Shown: piece after piece, positions 31,750 through 39,829 of the stretch
Numbering within the stretch: position 1 is the stretch's first letter
Layout of the letters: each line of letters opens with the position of its first letter
Source of the DNA: Bradyrhizobium monzae
GTDB taxonomy: Bacteria > Pseudomonadota > Alphaproteobacteria > Rhizobiales > Xanthobacteraceae
Length of the DNA stretch: 64,000 nt
Reading direction: 5' to 3'
Assembly (NCBI RefSeq): GCF_021458635.1
Contig: NZ_JAIRDQ010000002.1
Location: forward strand, 248,001-312,000
Translations under genes and position numbers: made by a program
Notes under the pieces: model-generated
Told to the model about the DNA's origin: nothing
Database searches by the model: none
What the model saw: only the letters and a program-made list of their open reading frames with translations

Positions 31750-34700
31750 TGGCCTCTCCGCATCCGAACGGAGCAGAGCGCGGCTCGCTCGTCGTCGTCC
31801 GCACCGTGGACGAACTTACGTCCGAAACCTTCGTCCGCATCACCGCGGATGGATCGGTCGCGGCCTATAACGGCCATGTCGATCTCGGTACCGGCATCCG
31901 CACCGCGCTCGGCCAGATCGTCGCCGAAGAGCTCGACGTCTCCTTTGCCCGCGTCGTCGTGGTGCTCGGCGACACCGCCATCGTGCCGAACCAGGGCGCG
32001 ACGATAGCGAGCGAGACCATCCAGATCACCGCTGTCCCCCTGCGCAAGGCCGCAGCCCAGGCGCGCCACTTTTTGATCGCGCGCGCGGCAGAGCGGCTGG
32101 AGATGCCGGCCGAAGGGCTGATGATCGAAGACGGGCTTGTCCGAGGGCACAATCGCAGCGTCAGCTATGGCGAATTGATCGGCGGCGAGACCATTCGCCT
32201 CGAGCTTGCCGATGATGTTCAGGTCAAGGCCGTCGGCGACTACGCCATCGTCGGCCAGTCTATGCCGCGCGTCGATCTTCCGGCCAAGGCCACGGGCGAG
32301 CTCACCTTCGTGCACGACATCCGGCTATCAGGCATGCTGCACGGCCGCGTGGTGCGTCCGCCCTACTCCGGCGTCGATGCCGGCCCCTTCGTCGGCACCA
32401 GCCTGATCGCGGTCGACGAGTCCTCGGTGCGCGACATTCCCGGCCTCGTGGCCGTCGTCAGCATCGGCGATTTCGTCGGCGTGGTCGCCGAGCGCGAGGA
32501 GAATGCAGTTCGCGCGGCGGAGCAGCTCGCCGTGAGCTGGAAGCCGACGCCTGAGCTCGCCAATCTCGCCGATGTCGAGACCGCGCTGCGCGCCCATCCG
32601 TCGACACCGCGCACGCTGATCGACAAGGGCGACGTCGATGCGGCGATCTCAGGCGCGGCCAAGCCGATGCAGCGCACTTACGTCTGGCCGTACCAGATGC
32701 ACGCCTCGATCGGCCCGTCCTGCGCGGTCGCCGATTTTAGGGAGGGCAATGTCCGCGTCTGGTCCGGCACGCAGAACCCGCACGTCCTGCGCAGCGATCT
32801 CGCGCTGCTGATCGAGCGTCCCGAGAGCGAGGTCGAGGTGATCCGGCTCGAGGCCGCCGGCTGCTACGGCCGCAACTGCGCCGATGACGTCACTGCGGAT
32901 GCGCTACTGCTGTCGCGCGCGGTCGGCCGGCCCGTTCGCGTGCAGCTGACGCGCGAGCAGGAGCACGCCTGGGAGCCGAAGGGCACCGCGCAGCTCATCG
33001 ACGTCAATGGCGGCCTCAATGCCGATGGCGGCATCGCCGGTTACGATCTCGCCACGCGCTATCCGTCGAATGCCGCGCCGACGCTGGCGCTGCTGCTGAC
33101 CGGCCGTATCTCGCCCGAACCTGCCGTGCTCCAGATGGGCGACCGCACCGCGATCCCGCCCTATGATTACGACAACATGCGCGTCGTCGCGCATGACATG
33201 GCGCCGATCGTGCGCGCGTCCTGGTTTCGCGGCGTCTCGGCGCTGCCGAACACCTTTGCGCATGAATCCTACATCGACGAGGCCGCGACCGAGGCCGGAA
33301 TCGATCCCATCGAATATCGCCTGCGCTACCTGAAAGACCAGCGCGCGGCCGACCTCGTCAATGCGGTCGCCGAGCGCGCAGGCTGGACGCCGCGGCGGGT
33401 CCGCGAAGAGAAAGCTGGCGAGGTCGTGCACGGACGCGGCTTTGCCTACGCGCTCTATGTCCACAGCAAGTTTCCCGGTTATGGCGCCGCATGGTCAGCC
33501 TGGGTCGCCGACGTCGCGGTGAACAAGGCCACCGGCGACGTCAGCGTCACCCGCGTCGTCGCCGGGCAGGATTCCGGCCTGATGATCAACCCGGACGGCG
33601 TGCGCCACCAGATCCACGGCAACGTCATCCAATCCACCAGCCGCGCGCTGATGGAGGAGGTCTCGTTCGAGCGCGGCGCGGTGGCGGCGCGGGAATGGGG
33701 CGCCTATCCGATCATCGCGTTCCCCGACGTACCCAAGATCGACGTCTTGATGCTGCCGCGGCCGGACCAGCCGCCACTCGGGGTCGGCGAGTCCGCGTCG
33801 GTGCCGAGCGCAGCGGCGATTGCGAATGCGATTTTCGATGCCACCGGCGTGCGCTTTCGCGAGCCGCCGTTCACGCCGGAGCGCATCCTGAGGGGATTGC
33901 ACGGCGACACAGCACCCACGCCGCAGGCCCTGCCCGCGCCCGCCGCGCCGCCGCCGTCTCGCATCTGGGAAAATCCCTTTGCCAGGCGCGCCGGCCTATT
34001 TGCGACGATTGCGGCCGCCTGCACCGCCGCGATCGGCATTGGCGCGGCGCTTCTGCCCGGGCGCGCCATCGCGCCGATCGCGCGGCCCGATGCCTCCGTC
34101 TATTCCGCCGCGACGATCGCGCGGGGGGAGCAGCTTGCGGCCCTCGGCAATTGCGCGGAGTGCCACACCAATATCGGCGGAGCGAACAACGCCGGCGGTC
34201 GTGCGTTGGAGACGCCGTTCGGCACGATCTATTCGACCAACATCACGCCCGATATCGAGACCGGAATCGGCGCCTGGTCCTATCCCGCCTTCGAGCGCGC
34301 GATGCGCGACGGGTTGCATCGCGACGGACGGCAGCTCTACCCCGCCTTCCCCTACACGCACTTTTCGAAGACTGACGATGCCGACATGCAGGCGCTCTAC
34401 GCCTATCTGATGGCCCGGCCCGCGGTGCGCGCGACGCCACCGGCGAACAAGCTGGCCTTCCCGTTCAACGTTCGCCCGCTGCTTGCGGGCTGGAACGCGC
34501 TGTTTCACCAGACGAGGGAGTTCAAGCCCGATCCCGCGAGATCCAAGCAGTGGAATCGCGGCGCCTACCTCGTCGAGAGCCTTGGCCATTGCAGCGCCTG
34601 CCATTCGCCGCGCAATGCGCTCGGCGCCGAGCAGCGTCAGGCCTATCTCGCCGGCGGCTTTGCCGAGGGGTGGGAAGCGCCGCCGCTGACGTCGCTCTCA

Positions 34701-35261
34701 CACGCACCGATCCCGTGGAGCGAGGATGAGCTGTTCGCCTATTTGCGCACCGGCCATTCGCGCTACCACGGCGTCGCCGCCGGCCCGATGGCACCGATCG
34801 TCAAGGATCTGAAAGCCCTGCCCGACCCCGACATCCGCGCGATGGCGGTCTATCTCGGCTCGTTCAACAACACCACGGCCGACGCGCCTGCACTGGCAGC
34901 GAGGCTGGAGAGCGCGACACAGGTCACGCTCGCCTCGTCCACCGGCGCGCGGCTCTATCAGGGCGCCTGCGCCGTCTGTCACGAAATCGGTGGTCTGCCG
35001 CTGTTCGGCAGCCGTCCCTCGCTCGCGCTCAACAGCAATCTGCACAGTGCGACGTCGGACAATCTCGTGCAGGTCATCCTGCACGGCATCGCCGAGCCGG
35101 TCTCCAGCGATCTCGGCTACATGCCCGCCTTCAGGAACAGCATGAGCGACGCGCAGGTCGAAGCACTCGTCACCTTCCTGCGCGGGCAGTTTGCGCCGGA
35201 GAAGCCGGCCTGGACCGGAGTGCGCGAGACGATCGCGCGGGTGCGGGCGTCTGTGCACTGA
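31749..35261 (+). CDS. nicB: Nicotinate hydroxylase large subunit: molybdopterin domain fused to tri-haem cytochrome c (NicB-like)
   Basis: A 1170-residue two-part protein. Residues 1 to about 730 form the molybdopterin-binding part (LGTGIRTALGQIVAEELDV, PRVDLPAKATGELTFVHD, GCYGRNCADDVTADALLL, RASWFRGVSALPNTFAHES, PPLGVGESASVPSAAAIANAI). A hydrophobic helix follows near residues 745-770. The C-terminal 400 residues carry three haem sites, CAECH (about 801), CSACH (about 948) and CAVCH (about 1074). The same unusual layout is known for NicB of P. putida, where cytochrome c replaces the FAD subunit of xanthine oxidase. Water supplies the hydroxyl oxygen, and electrons go to the respiratory chain. 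Confidence 0.92.
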   Translation: MASPHPNGAERGSLVVVRTVDELTSETFVRITADGSVAAYNGHVDLGTGIRTALGQIVAEELDVSFARVVVVLGDTAIVPNQGATIASETIQITAVPLRKAAAQARHFLIARAAERLEMPAEGLMIEDGLVRGHNRSVSYGELIGGETIRLELADDVQVKAVGDYAIVGQSMPRVDLPAKATGELTFVHDIRLSGMLHGRVVRPPYSGVDAGPFVGTSLIAVDESSVRDIPGLVAVVSIGDFVGVVAEREENAVRAAEQLAVSWKPTPELANLADVETALRAHPSTPRTLIDKGDVDAAISGAAKPMQRTYVWPYQMHASIGPSCAVADFREGNVRVWSGTQNPHVLRSDLALLIERPESEVEVIRLEAAGCYGRNCADDVTADALLLSRAVGRPVRVQLTREQEHAWEPKGTAQLIDVNGGLNADGGIAGYDLATRYPSNAAPTLALLLTGRISPEPAVLQMGDRTAIPPYDYDNMRVVAHDMAPIVRASWFRGVSALPNTFAHESYIDEAATEAGIDPIEYRLRYLKDQRAADLVNAVAERAGWTPRRVREEKAGEVVHGRGFAYALYVHSKFPGYGAAWSAWVADVAVNKATGDVSVTRVVAGQDSGLMINPDGVRHQIHGNVIQSTSRALMEEVSFERGAVAAREWGAYPIIAFPDVPKIDVLMLPRPDQPPLGVGESASVPSAAAIANAIFDATGVRFREPPFTPERILRGLHGDTAPTPQALPAPAAPPPSRIWENPFARRAGLFATIAAACTAAIGIGAALLPGRAIAPIARPDASVYSAATIARGEQLAALGNCAECHTNIGGANNAGGRALETPFGTIYSTNITPDIETGIGAWSYPAFERAMRDGLHRDGRQLYPAFPYTHFSKTDDADMQALYAYLMARPAVRATPPANKLAFPFNVRPLLAGWNALFHQTREFKPDPARSKQWNRGAYLVESLGHCSACHSPRNALGAEQRQAYLAGGFAEGWEAPPLTSLSHAPIPWSEDELFAYLRTGHSRYHGVAAGPMAPIVKDLKALPDPDIRAMAVYLGSFNNTTADAPALAARLESATQVTLASSTGARLYQGACAVCHEIGGLPLFGSRPSLALNSNLHSATSDNLVQVILHGIAEPVSSDLGYMPAFRNSMSDAQVEALVTFLRGQFAPEKPAWTGVRETIARVRASVH

Positions 35262-35283
35262 AGCGCGCCGCGACAAAGGTGCG

Positions 35284-35322
35284 TTCCCTCCCCCCTTGTG
35301 GGACCCACAAGGGGGGAGGGAA
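35284..35322. terminator. Perfect inverted repeat, probable bidirectional terminator
   Basis: TTCCCTCCCCCCTTGTGGG and its exact complement are separated by a single A (19-bp arms). It fills the gap between the 3' ends of nicB and the dioxygenase gene, which converge on it. There is no T-run, so it is either a factor-dependent/strong-hairpin terminator or a member of the intergenic repeat families of this group. Confidence 0.65.
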
Positions 35323-35338
35323 CGGAGAGCGGCGCTGA

Positions 35339-36307
35339 TCACGCGTGCTTCTTCATCTCAACCGGCGGCGTGCCGTGCGTGTGGAAGGACTCGATCGTCT
35401 TCAAGCCCCAGGCCTGGCCCTTCTTGCGCTCCTCCTCAGTCCACACGATCGGCTTCCAATCGGGCGCGAGGATGAGGCGGGCGCCGGCGTTGGCGACCTC
35501 GACGCGGTTGCCGCCGGGCTCGTAGACATAGAGGAAGAAGGTCTGCTGGATCGCATGCTTGTGCGGACCGGTCTCGATGTGCACCCCGTTCTCCAGGAAG
35601 ATATCTGCAGCGCGAAGAATCTCCTCGCGGCTGTCGAGCGCGTAGGTGACGTGGTGGAAGCGGCCGGGCGTGCCGGAGTGGTCGAGCGAATAGGCGAAGT
35701 CGTAGCTCTTGTTCGACATGGTCAGCCACATCGCGGCTTCCCGACCGTCATTGAGCACGATCTGCTCGGTGAGGCGACAGCCGAGGTAATTCTCGAAGAA
35801 CTCGCGGTTGGCCTTGATGTCGACGGCGAGACAGTTGAGATGGTCGAGACGGCGGACATTGACGCCGCGCGCGGGAAAACGCTGTGCCTGGTTCTTGAGT
35901 GCAGGCTTGAGCTCCGGCGGCGCTTGATACCATTCGGTCTCGTAATAGAGCTCGACGATGTGGCCATCGGGATCCCTGCAGCGGAAGGTCGGCCCCTGCC
36001 CCATGTCGCCGTCGATCCAGCCGATGTCGAAGCCCGAGCCCTTCAGCGCGGTGACGCGGCGCTCCAGCGCCTGCTGGCTGCGCGCGCGCAGCGCCATGTG
36101 CTCCATGCCTGATGTCTTCGACGCGGTGAGCTTGAGCGAGTAGCGCTCGTAATCATCCCAGCCGCGCAGATAAACAGACTCGCCCTTCTGCCCGCTGACG
36201 GTCATGCCCATGACGTCGACGAAGAATTTCAGGCTCTCGTCGGGCTTCGGCGTCAGCAGCTCCATGTGGCCGAGATGGGCGAGATCGAGGATCGGTTCGG
36301 GCTGCAT
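35339..36307 (-). CDS. Type I extradiol ring-cleavage dioxygenase (VOC superfamily, catechol 2,3-dioxygenase-like)
   Basis: A 322-residue enzyme with two paired VOC domains. The start at 36307 has GGAGG 7 bases upstream. The iron ligands can be picked out as His in LAHLGHMELLTPKP (domain 1, about residue 14, paired module), His in VRRLDHLNCLAVDI (about 155) and Glu in YVYEPGGNRVEVANAG (about 267); HHVTY holds the second-module His. The size and order fit homoprotocatechuate- and catechol-2,3-dioxygenase-like enzymes. It stands alone with its own operator, which matches that of the TetR gene at 15.5 kb. The catechol it cleaves is unknown. Confidence 0.85.
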   Translation of the reverse strand: MQPEPILDLAHLGHMELLTPKPDESLKFFVDVMGMTVSGQKGESVYLRGWDDYERYSLKLTASKTSGMEHMALRARSQQALERRVTALKGSGFDIGWIDGDMGQGPTFRCRDPDGHIVELYYETEWYQAPPELKPALKNQAQRFPARGVNVRRLDHLNCLAVDIKANREFFENYLGCRLTEQIVLNDGREAAMWLTMSNKSYDFAYSLDHSGTPGRFHHVTYALDSREEILRAADIFLENGVHIETGPHKHAIQQTFFLYVYEPGGNRVEVANAGARLILAPDWKPIVWTEEERKKGQAWGLKTIESFHTHGTPPVEMKKHA

Positions 36308-36720
36308 GGGCTTCCTCCAAAGGCGTGGCGATCCGGTTCACGGAATCGCGCGATCGGGCGCAGGGCGCAATCTTGTGGGTGCGCCCGGACGGCACTCGGC
36401 CACGGGCTCATTTGTACTAATGTACAAATGATTAGGTCCCGTCAACAAATCAACGCGTGCCGGCCCGCGATCCGCGCCGTCCCTCGAACGGTGAACGGAC
36501 TGCCCGAATGGTAAAATCTTCCTTAATTCATTTTAAGCTCGAAAGCCCAATAACGCGGCATTTTCCGGCCAATTCCGCCGACAAGTATGCATTTGGAACA
36601 AAGCTACCAACCGAATTGTCGCAGATTTAACAAAGCCGCCGCGCCTGCCGCTTAACCGTTTGTCCAGCCCCGCCTCGCATAGTCAGGGTCAAACTCCTCG
36701 GACTTTCAGGTTCATCCATC
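36308..36720. other. 413-base intergenic region with two divergent promoters
   Basis: No coding sequence is visible. The left part holds the dioxygenase promoter and its TTTGTAC/GTACAAA operator (36411-36428). The stretch from about 36515 to 36660 is AT-rich (TTCCTTAATTCATTTTAAGC and further) and should contain the promoter of the downstream HerA-like ATPase gene. No convincing -35/-10 pair can be fixed by eye there. Confidence 0.6.
36411..36449 (-). promoter_or_regulatory. TetR-type operator/promoter block, second copy
   Basis: TTTGTAC TAAT GTACAAA (36411-36428) followed by a conserved flank that ends GTCAACAAA at 36449. Against the block at 15522-15560, 34 of 39 bases agree and the spacing is identical. 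On the minus strand TTGACG (36440-36445) is again a candidate -35 box with the -10 inside the palindrome. The position, about 104 bases before the dioxygenase start, is normal for a promoter. Confidence 0.7.
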
Positions 36721-38460
36721 GTGACATCCTTTGGACGCGTGATTTCGGTACGCGGATCGCTCGCCCGGGTCGGACTTCTGGCGGCAAGCCAGATGCCGGT
36801 CTCGGAAGTTCGGGCCACCGTCGGTCGCTTCGTCAGCATCCGCTGCGCCAGCTCGGTCATCGTCGCCATGATCACCGAGGTGTCCTGCGAGAACCTCTCG
36901 CGCACCGACGATCTGATCGCGATCGCCTCGGTCGATCTGCTCGGCGAAATCCACAACGCCGCTGACAAGGCCAAGTTTCAGCGCGGCGTCACCAACTATC
37001 CGACGATTGGAGATTCCGTCGACCTGATCACCAGCCAGGAGCTGCGCACCATCTACGCGCCGACCGGCTCGGACCAGATCAATGTCGGCTTCCTCCAGCA
37101 GGACCGTTCGGTCGTCGCCTATGTCGATATCGAGGAAATGCTCTCCAAGCACTTCGCGGTGCTGGGGTCGACCGGCGTCGGCAAATCGACCGGCGTGTCG
37201 CTGCTGCTCAACGAGATCCTGAAAGCGCGGCCCAACCTGCGCATCTTCCTGCTCGACGTGCACAACGAATATGGCCGCTGCTTTGGCGACCGCTCGCTGG
37301 TGCTCAACCCGCGAAACCTGAAGCTGCCGTTCTGGCTGTTCAATTTCGAGGAAATCGTCGACGTGCTGTTCGGCGGCCGCGCCGGCGTACCCGAGGAGCT
37401 CGACGTCCTCGCCGAAGTCATCCCGATCGCCAAGGGCATCTACACGCAATACCAGAACACCGATCGCCTCGGCCTGAAGCGCGTCGACCCCAAGCAGATC
37501 GGTTTCACCGTCGATACGCCGGTGCCGTACCGTCTGGTCGATCTGATCTCGCTGATCGACGAGCGCATGGGCAAGCTCGAAAACCGTTCCTCGCGCATCA
37601 TCTATCACAAGCTGATCTCGCGCATCGAGGCGGTCCGCAACGATCCGCGCTACGCCTTCATGTTCGACAACGCCAATGTCGGCGGCGATACCATGGCCGA
37701 GGTGATCAGCCATCTGTTCCGCCTGCCCGCCAACGGCAAGCCGATGACGGTGATGCAGCTCGCCGGCTTCCCGGCCGAGGTCATCGATTCCGTCGTCTCG
37801 GTGCTGTGCCGCATGGCCTTCGATTTCGGCCTGTGGAGCGACGGCGTCTCGCCGATGCTGTTCGTGTGCGAAGAGGCGCATCGTTACGCGTCCGCCGACC
37901 GCAACATCGGCTTCGGTCCGACCCGCAAAGCCGTCTCGCGCATCGCCAAGGAAGGCCGCAAATACGGCGTCTATCTCGGCCTGATCACGCAGCGCCCCGC
38001 CGAGCTCGACGCCACCATCATCTCCCAGTGCAACACGCTGTTCACGATGCGCCTCGCCAACGACCGCGACCAAGCGCTGCTGCGCGCCGCGGTGTCGGAT
38101 GCGGCTGCAAATTTGCTCTCCTTCGTGCCATCGCTCGGCACCCGCGAGGTGCTGGCGTTCGGCGAAGGCGTCGCACTGCCGACACGGCTGCGCTTCAAGG
38201 AGGTGCCGCCGCACCAATTGCCGCGCGGCGAAGCCACCATATCGAGTGTTCCCTCGGTCACCTCCGGTCACGACATGCACTTCGTCGGTGCCGTGCTCGA
38301 GCGCTGGCGCGGTGCGACATCGCAGCGCGACGTTCCGAACGACCCGGTGTTCCAGGCGCCGCCGGCCAGGACGCTGGCGGCGGCCGAGACACCAATGCTG
38401 CAGCCCTCGATGGGCCTCGATCCGGACCGCTTCTCGCTGCTGAAGAAGCCGCTGCGGTAA
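36721..38460 (+). CDS. HerA-like/DUF87 P-loop ATPase
   Basis: A 579-residue ATPase with a GTG start at 36721. An N-terminal beta-rich HAS-barrel-like domain (GRVISVRGSLARVGLLA ... VSIRCASSVIVAMITEV) precedes the ATPase core: Walker A AVLGSTGVGKSTGVSLLL near residue 148, Walker B MLFVCEEAHRYA near 380 and sensor/Arg region LGLITQRPAELDATIISQCNTLFTMRL. It belongs to the HerA/FtsK superfamily of hexameric DNA translocases. Its usual nuclease partner NurA is not adjacent. A role in DNA processing or anti-phage defence is possible but not shown by the neighbours. Confidence 0.87.
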   Translation: MTSFGRVISVRGSLARVGLLAASQMPVSEVRATVGRFVSIRCASSVIVAMITEVSCENLSRTDDLIAIASVDLLGEIHNAADKAKFQRGVTNYPTIGDSVDLITSQELRTIYAPTGSDQINVGFLQQDRSVVAYVDIEEMLSKHFAVLGSTGVGKSTGVSLLLNEILKARPNLRIFLLDVHNEYGRCFGDRSLVLNPRNLKLPFWLFNFEEIVDVLFGGRAGVPEELDVLAEVIPIAKGIYTQYQNTDRLGLKRVDPKQIGFTVDTPVPYRLVDLISLIDERMGKLENRSSRIIYHKLISRIEAVRNDPRYAFMFDNANVGGDTMAEVISHLFRLPANGKPMTVMQLAGFPAEVIDSVVSVLCRMAFDFGLWSDGVSPMLFVCEEAHRYASADRNIGFGPTRKAVSRIAKEGRKYGVYLGLITQRPAELDATIISQCNTLFTMRLANDRDQALLRAAVSDAAANLLSFVPSLGTREVLAFGEGVALPTRLRFKEVPPHQLPRGEATISSVPSVTSGHDMHFVGAVLERWRGATSQRDVPNDPVFQAPPARTLAAAETPMLQPSMGLDPDRFSLLKKPLR

Positions 38461-38484
38461 GGGGCTCTCGCTCTCCATCCTCGT

Positions 38485-38558
38485 CATTGCGAGCGCAGCG
38501 AAGCAATCCAGAATCCCTCCCCGGAAAGACTCTGGATTGCTTCGCTGCGCTCGCAATG
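38485..38558. repeat. Palindromic repeat element with 28-bp perfect arms
   Basis: Left arm 38485-38512 (CATTGCGAGCGCAGCGAAGC onward, to CCAGA) and right arm 38531-38558 are exact reverse complements around an 18-base loop. It follows the ATPase gene. The GCGAGCG-AGCGAAGCAATCC core is a repeated element in Bradyrhizobiaceae; an incomplete copy is at 47967-48007. Confidence 0.85.
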
Positions 38559-38662
38559 AAAAAGCAAGGGCGACAGCGCCGCTTCTCTAATTGGCATTTG
38601 CTGCGGGCAAGTTGAGCCCACCGCCCGCATCGACTATGGTTGCCGGCCCTAAGCCGGAATCC

Positions 38663-39247
38663 ATGCCCATGACAAAGCCCGCGCAACGCTTTCCCGCACC
38701 TGCCCTCGACACGCTCCCTGACGACATCCGCACGCGCCTGCTCGCGGTGCAGGAGAAGAGCGGCTTCGTGCCGAACGTGTTTTTGACGCTGGCCTACCGG
38801 CCTGAGGAGTTCCGCGCCTTCTTCGCCTATCACGACGCGCTGATGGAGAAGGACGGCGGCCTCACCAAGGCCGAGCGCGAGATGATCGTGGTGGCGACCT
38901 CGGCGGCCAACCAGTGCCAATATTGCGTGATCGCCCATGGCGCGATCCTGCGCATCCGCGCCAAGAACCCGCTGATTGCCGACCAGGTCGCGATCAACTA
39001 CCGCAAGGCCGATATCACGCCGCGCGAGACGGCGATGCTCGATTTCGCGATGAAGATCTCCGCGGACGCGCAACGGATCGCCGAAGAGGATTTCGCAAGC
39101 CTCGCCCCGCACGGTTTCAGCGACGACGACATCTGGGATATCGCCGCGATCTCGGCCTTCTTCGCGCTGTCGAACCGGCTGGCGAACTTCACCGGCATGC
39201 GGCCGAACGACGAGTTCTACCTGATGGGACGGCTGCCGAAAAAATGA
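38663..39247 (+). CDS. Peroxidase-related protein, AhpD/carboxymuconolactone decarboxylase family
   Basis: About 194 residues, starting MPMTKPAQRFPAPALDTLPDDIRTRL (ATG 38663; ATG 38669 is equally possible). The redox motif ANQCQYCVIAHGAILR (CxxC plus His three residues on) is that of AhpD-like alkylhydroperoxidases. Helices typical of the CMD fold lie before and after it. Such proteins detoxify peroxides with a dithiol. The gene overlaps the MgtC gene by ATGA. Confidence 0.87.
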   Translation: MPMTKPAQRFPAPALDTLPDDIRTRLLAVQEKSGFVPNVFLTLAYRPEEFRAFFAYHDALMEKDGGLTKAEREMIVVATSAANQCQYCVIAHGAILRIRAKNPLIADQVAINYRKADITPRETAMLDFAMKISADAQRIAEEDFASLAPHGFSDDDIWDIAAISAFFALSNRLANFTGMRPNDEFYLMGRLPKK

Positions 39248-39723
39248 CGGAGCTCGACTGGCCCGAAATCCTGCTGCGCCTCGGCGTTGCGACGCTCGCC
39301 GGCAGTGCGATCGGGCTCGACCGTGATTTGCGCGGCAAGCCGATCGGGCTGAAGACGCTCGGCATCGTCGGCCTCTCCACCGCAACCGTGGTGCTGCTGG
39401 CGCTGCAACTCGCCGAGCCCGACAAGGTCGCCGATGCGACGAGCCGGGTCATCCAGGGCATCCTCACCGGCATTGGCTTCCTCGGCGCTGGCGTCATCGT
39501 CCATGAGAGCGAACGGTTTCGTGTCCGCGGCTTGACCAGTGCTGCCTGCACCTTCCTGGCCGCCTGCCTCGGCGTGGTCTGCGGTGCCGGGCAGTGGAAG
39601 ATCATCGCAGTCGCGCTGGCGTTCGCCTTCGTGCTACTCACGGTCGGCCGCCGTATCGAGCGCCACGTGCATCGAATGCTCGGCGGCACGGACGAGCCGC
39701 ACGAGGACCGCCGGCAATCCTAG
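39244..39723 (+). CDS. mgtC: MgtC/SapB family membrane protein
   Basis: A 159-residue membrane protein with about four hydrophobic segments: EILLRLGVATLAGSAIGLDRDLRGKPIGLKTLGIVGLSTATVVLL, GILTGIGFLGAGVIV and a C-terminal pair. GSAIGLDRDLRGKPIGLKT is the strongly conserved MgtC element with its Asp/Arg pattern. It is the short, membrane-only form with just a brief charged tail. In pathogens MgtC helps with growth at low magnesium and modulates the F-type ATPase; its role in rhizobia is not clear. It is translationally coupled to the AhpD-like gene. Confidence 0.9.
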   Translation: MTELDWPEILLRLGVATLAGSAIGLDRDLRGKPIGLKTLGIVGLSTATVVLLALQLAEPDKVADATSRVIQGILTGIGFLGAGVIVHESERFRVRGLTSAACTFLAACLGVVCGAGQWKIIAVALAFAFVLLTVGRRIERHVHRMLGGTDEPHEDRRQS

Positions 39724-39829
39724 CGGCCTTGCTCAAATCTTCCGCTCGCATATTGGTCTGAAGCGCTGGTAATCATTCCCGGTAATTCACGGTGGTCGCC
39801 GGTTCGATTGCCGTTCGGACCTGAGAGGC

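Noticed and set aside
35339..36307. Idea that the extradiol dioxygenase is the missing LigAB of the PDC operon
   Set aside because: It belongs to the VOC (type I) superfamily, while LigAB is a type II enzyme with an unrelated fold. A functional stand-in is not excluded, but homology is.
36712..38556. 614-codon minus-strand frame opposite the HerA-like ATPase
   Set aside because: His/Asp/Arg/Gly-rich shadow translation with no family features. The plus strand has Walker motifs and conserved blocks.
38485..38558. Simple intrinsic terminator for the HerA-like gene
   Set aside because: The arms are 28 bp and perfect, the loop is long, there is no T-run, and a related partial copy is found at 47967-48007. 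It is better described as a repeat element.
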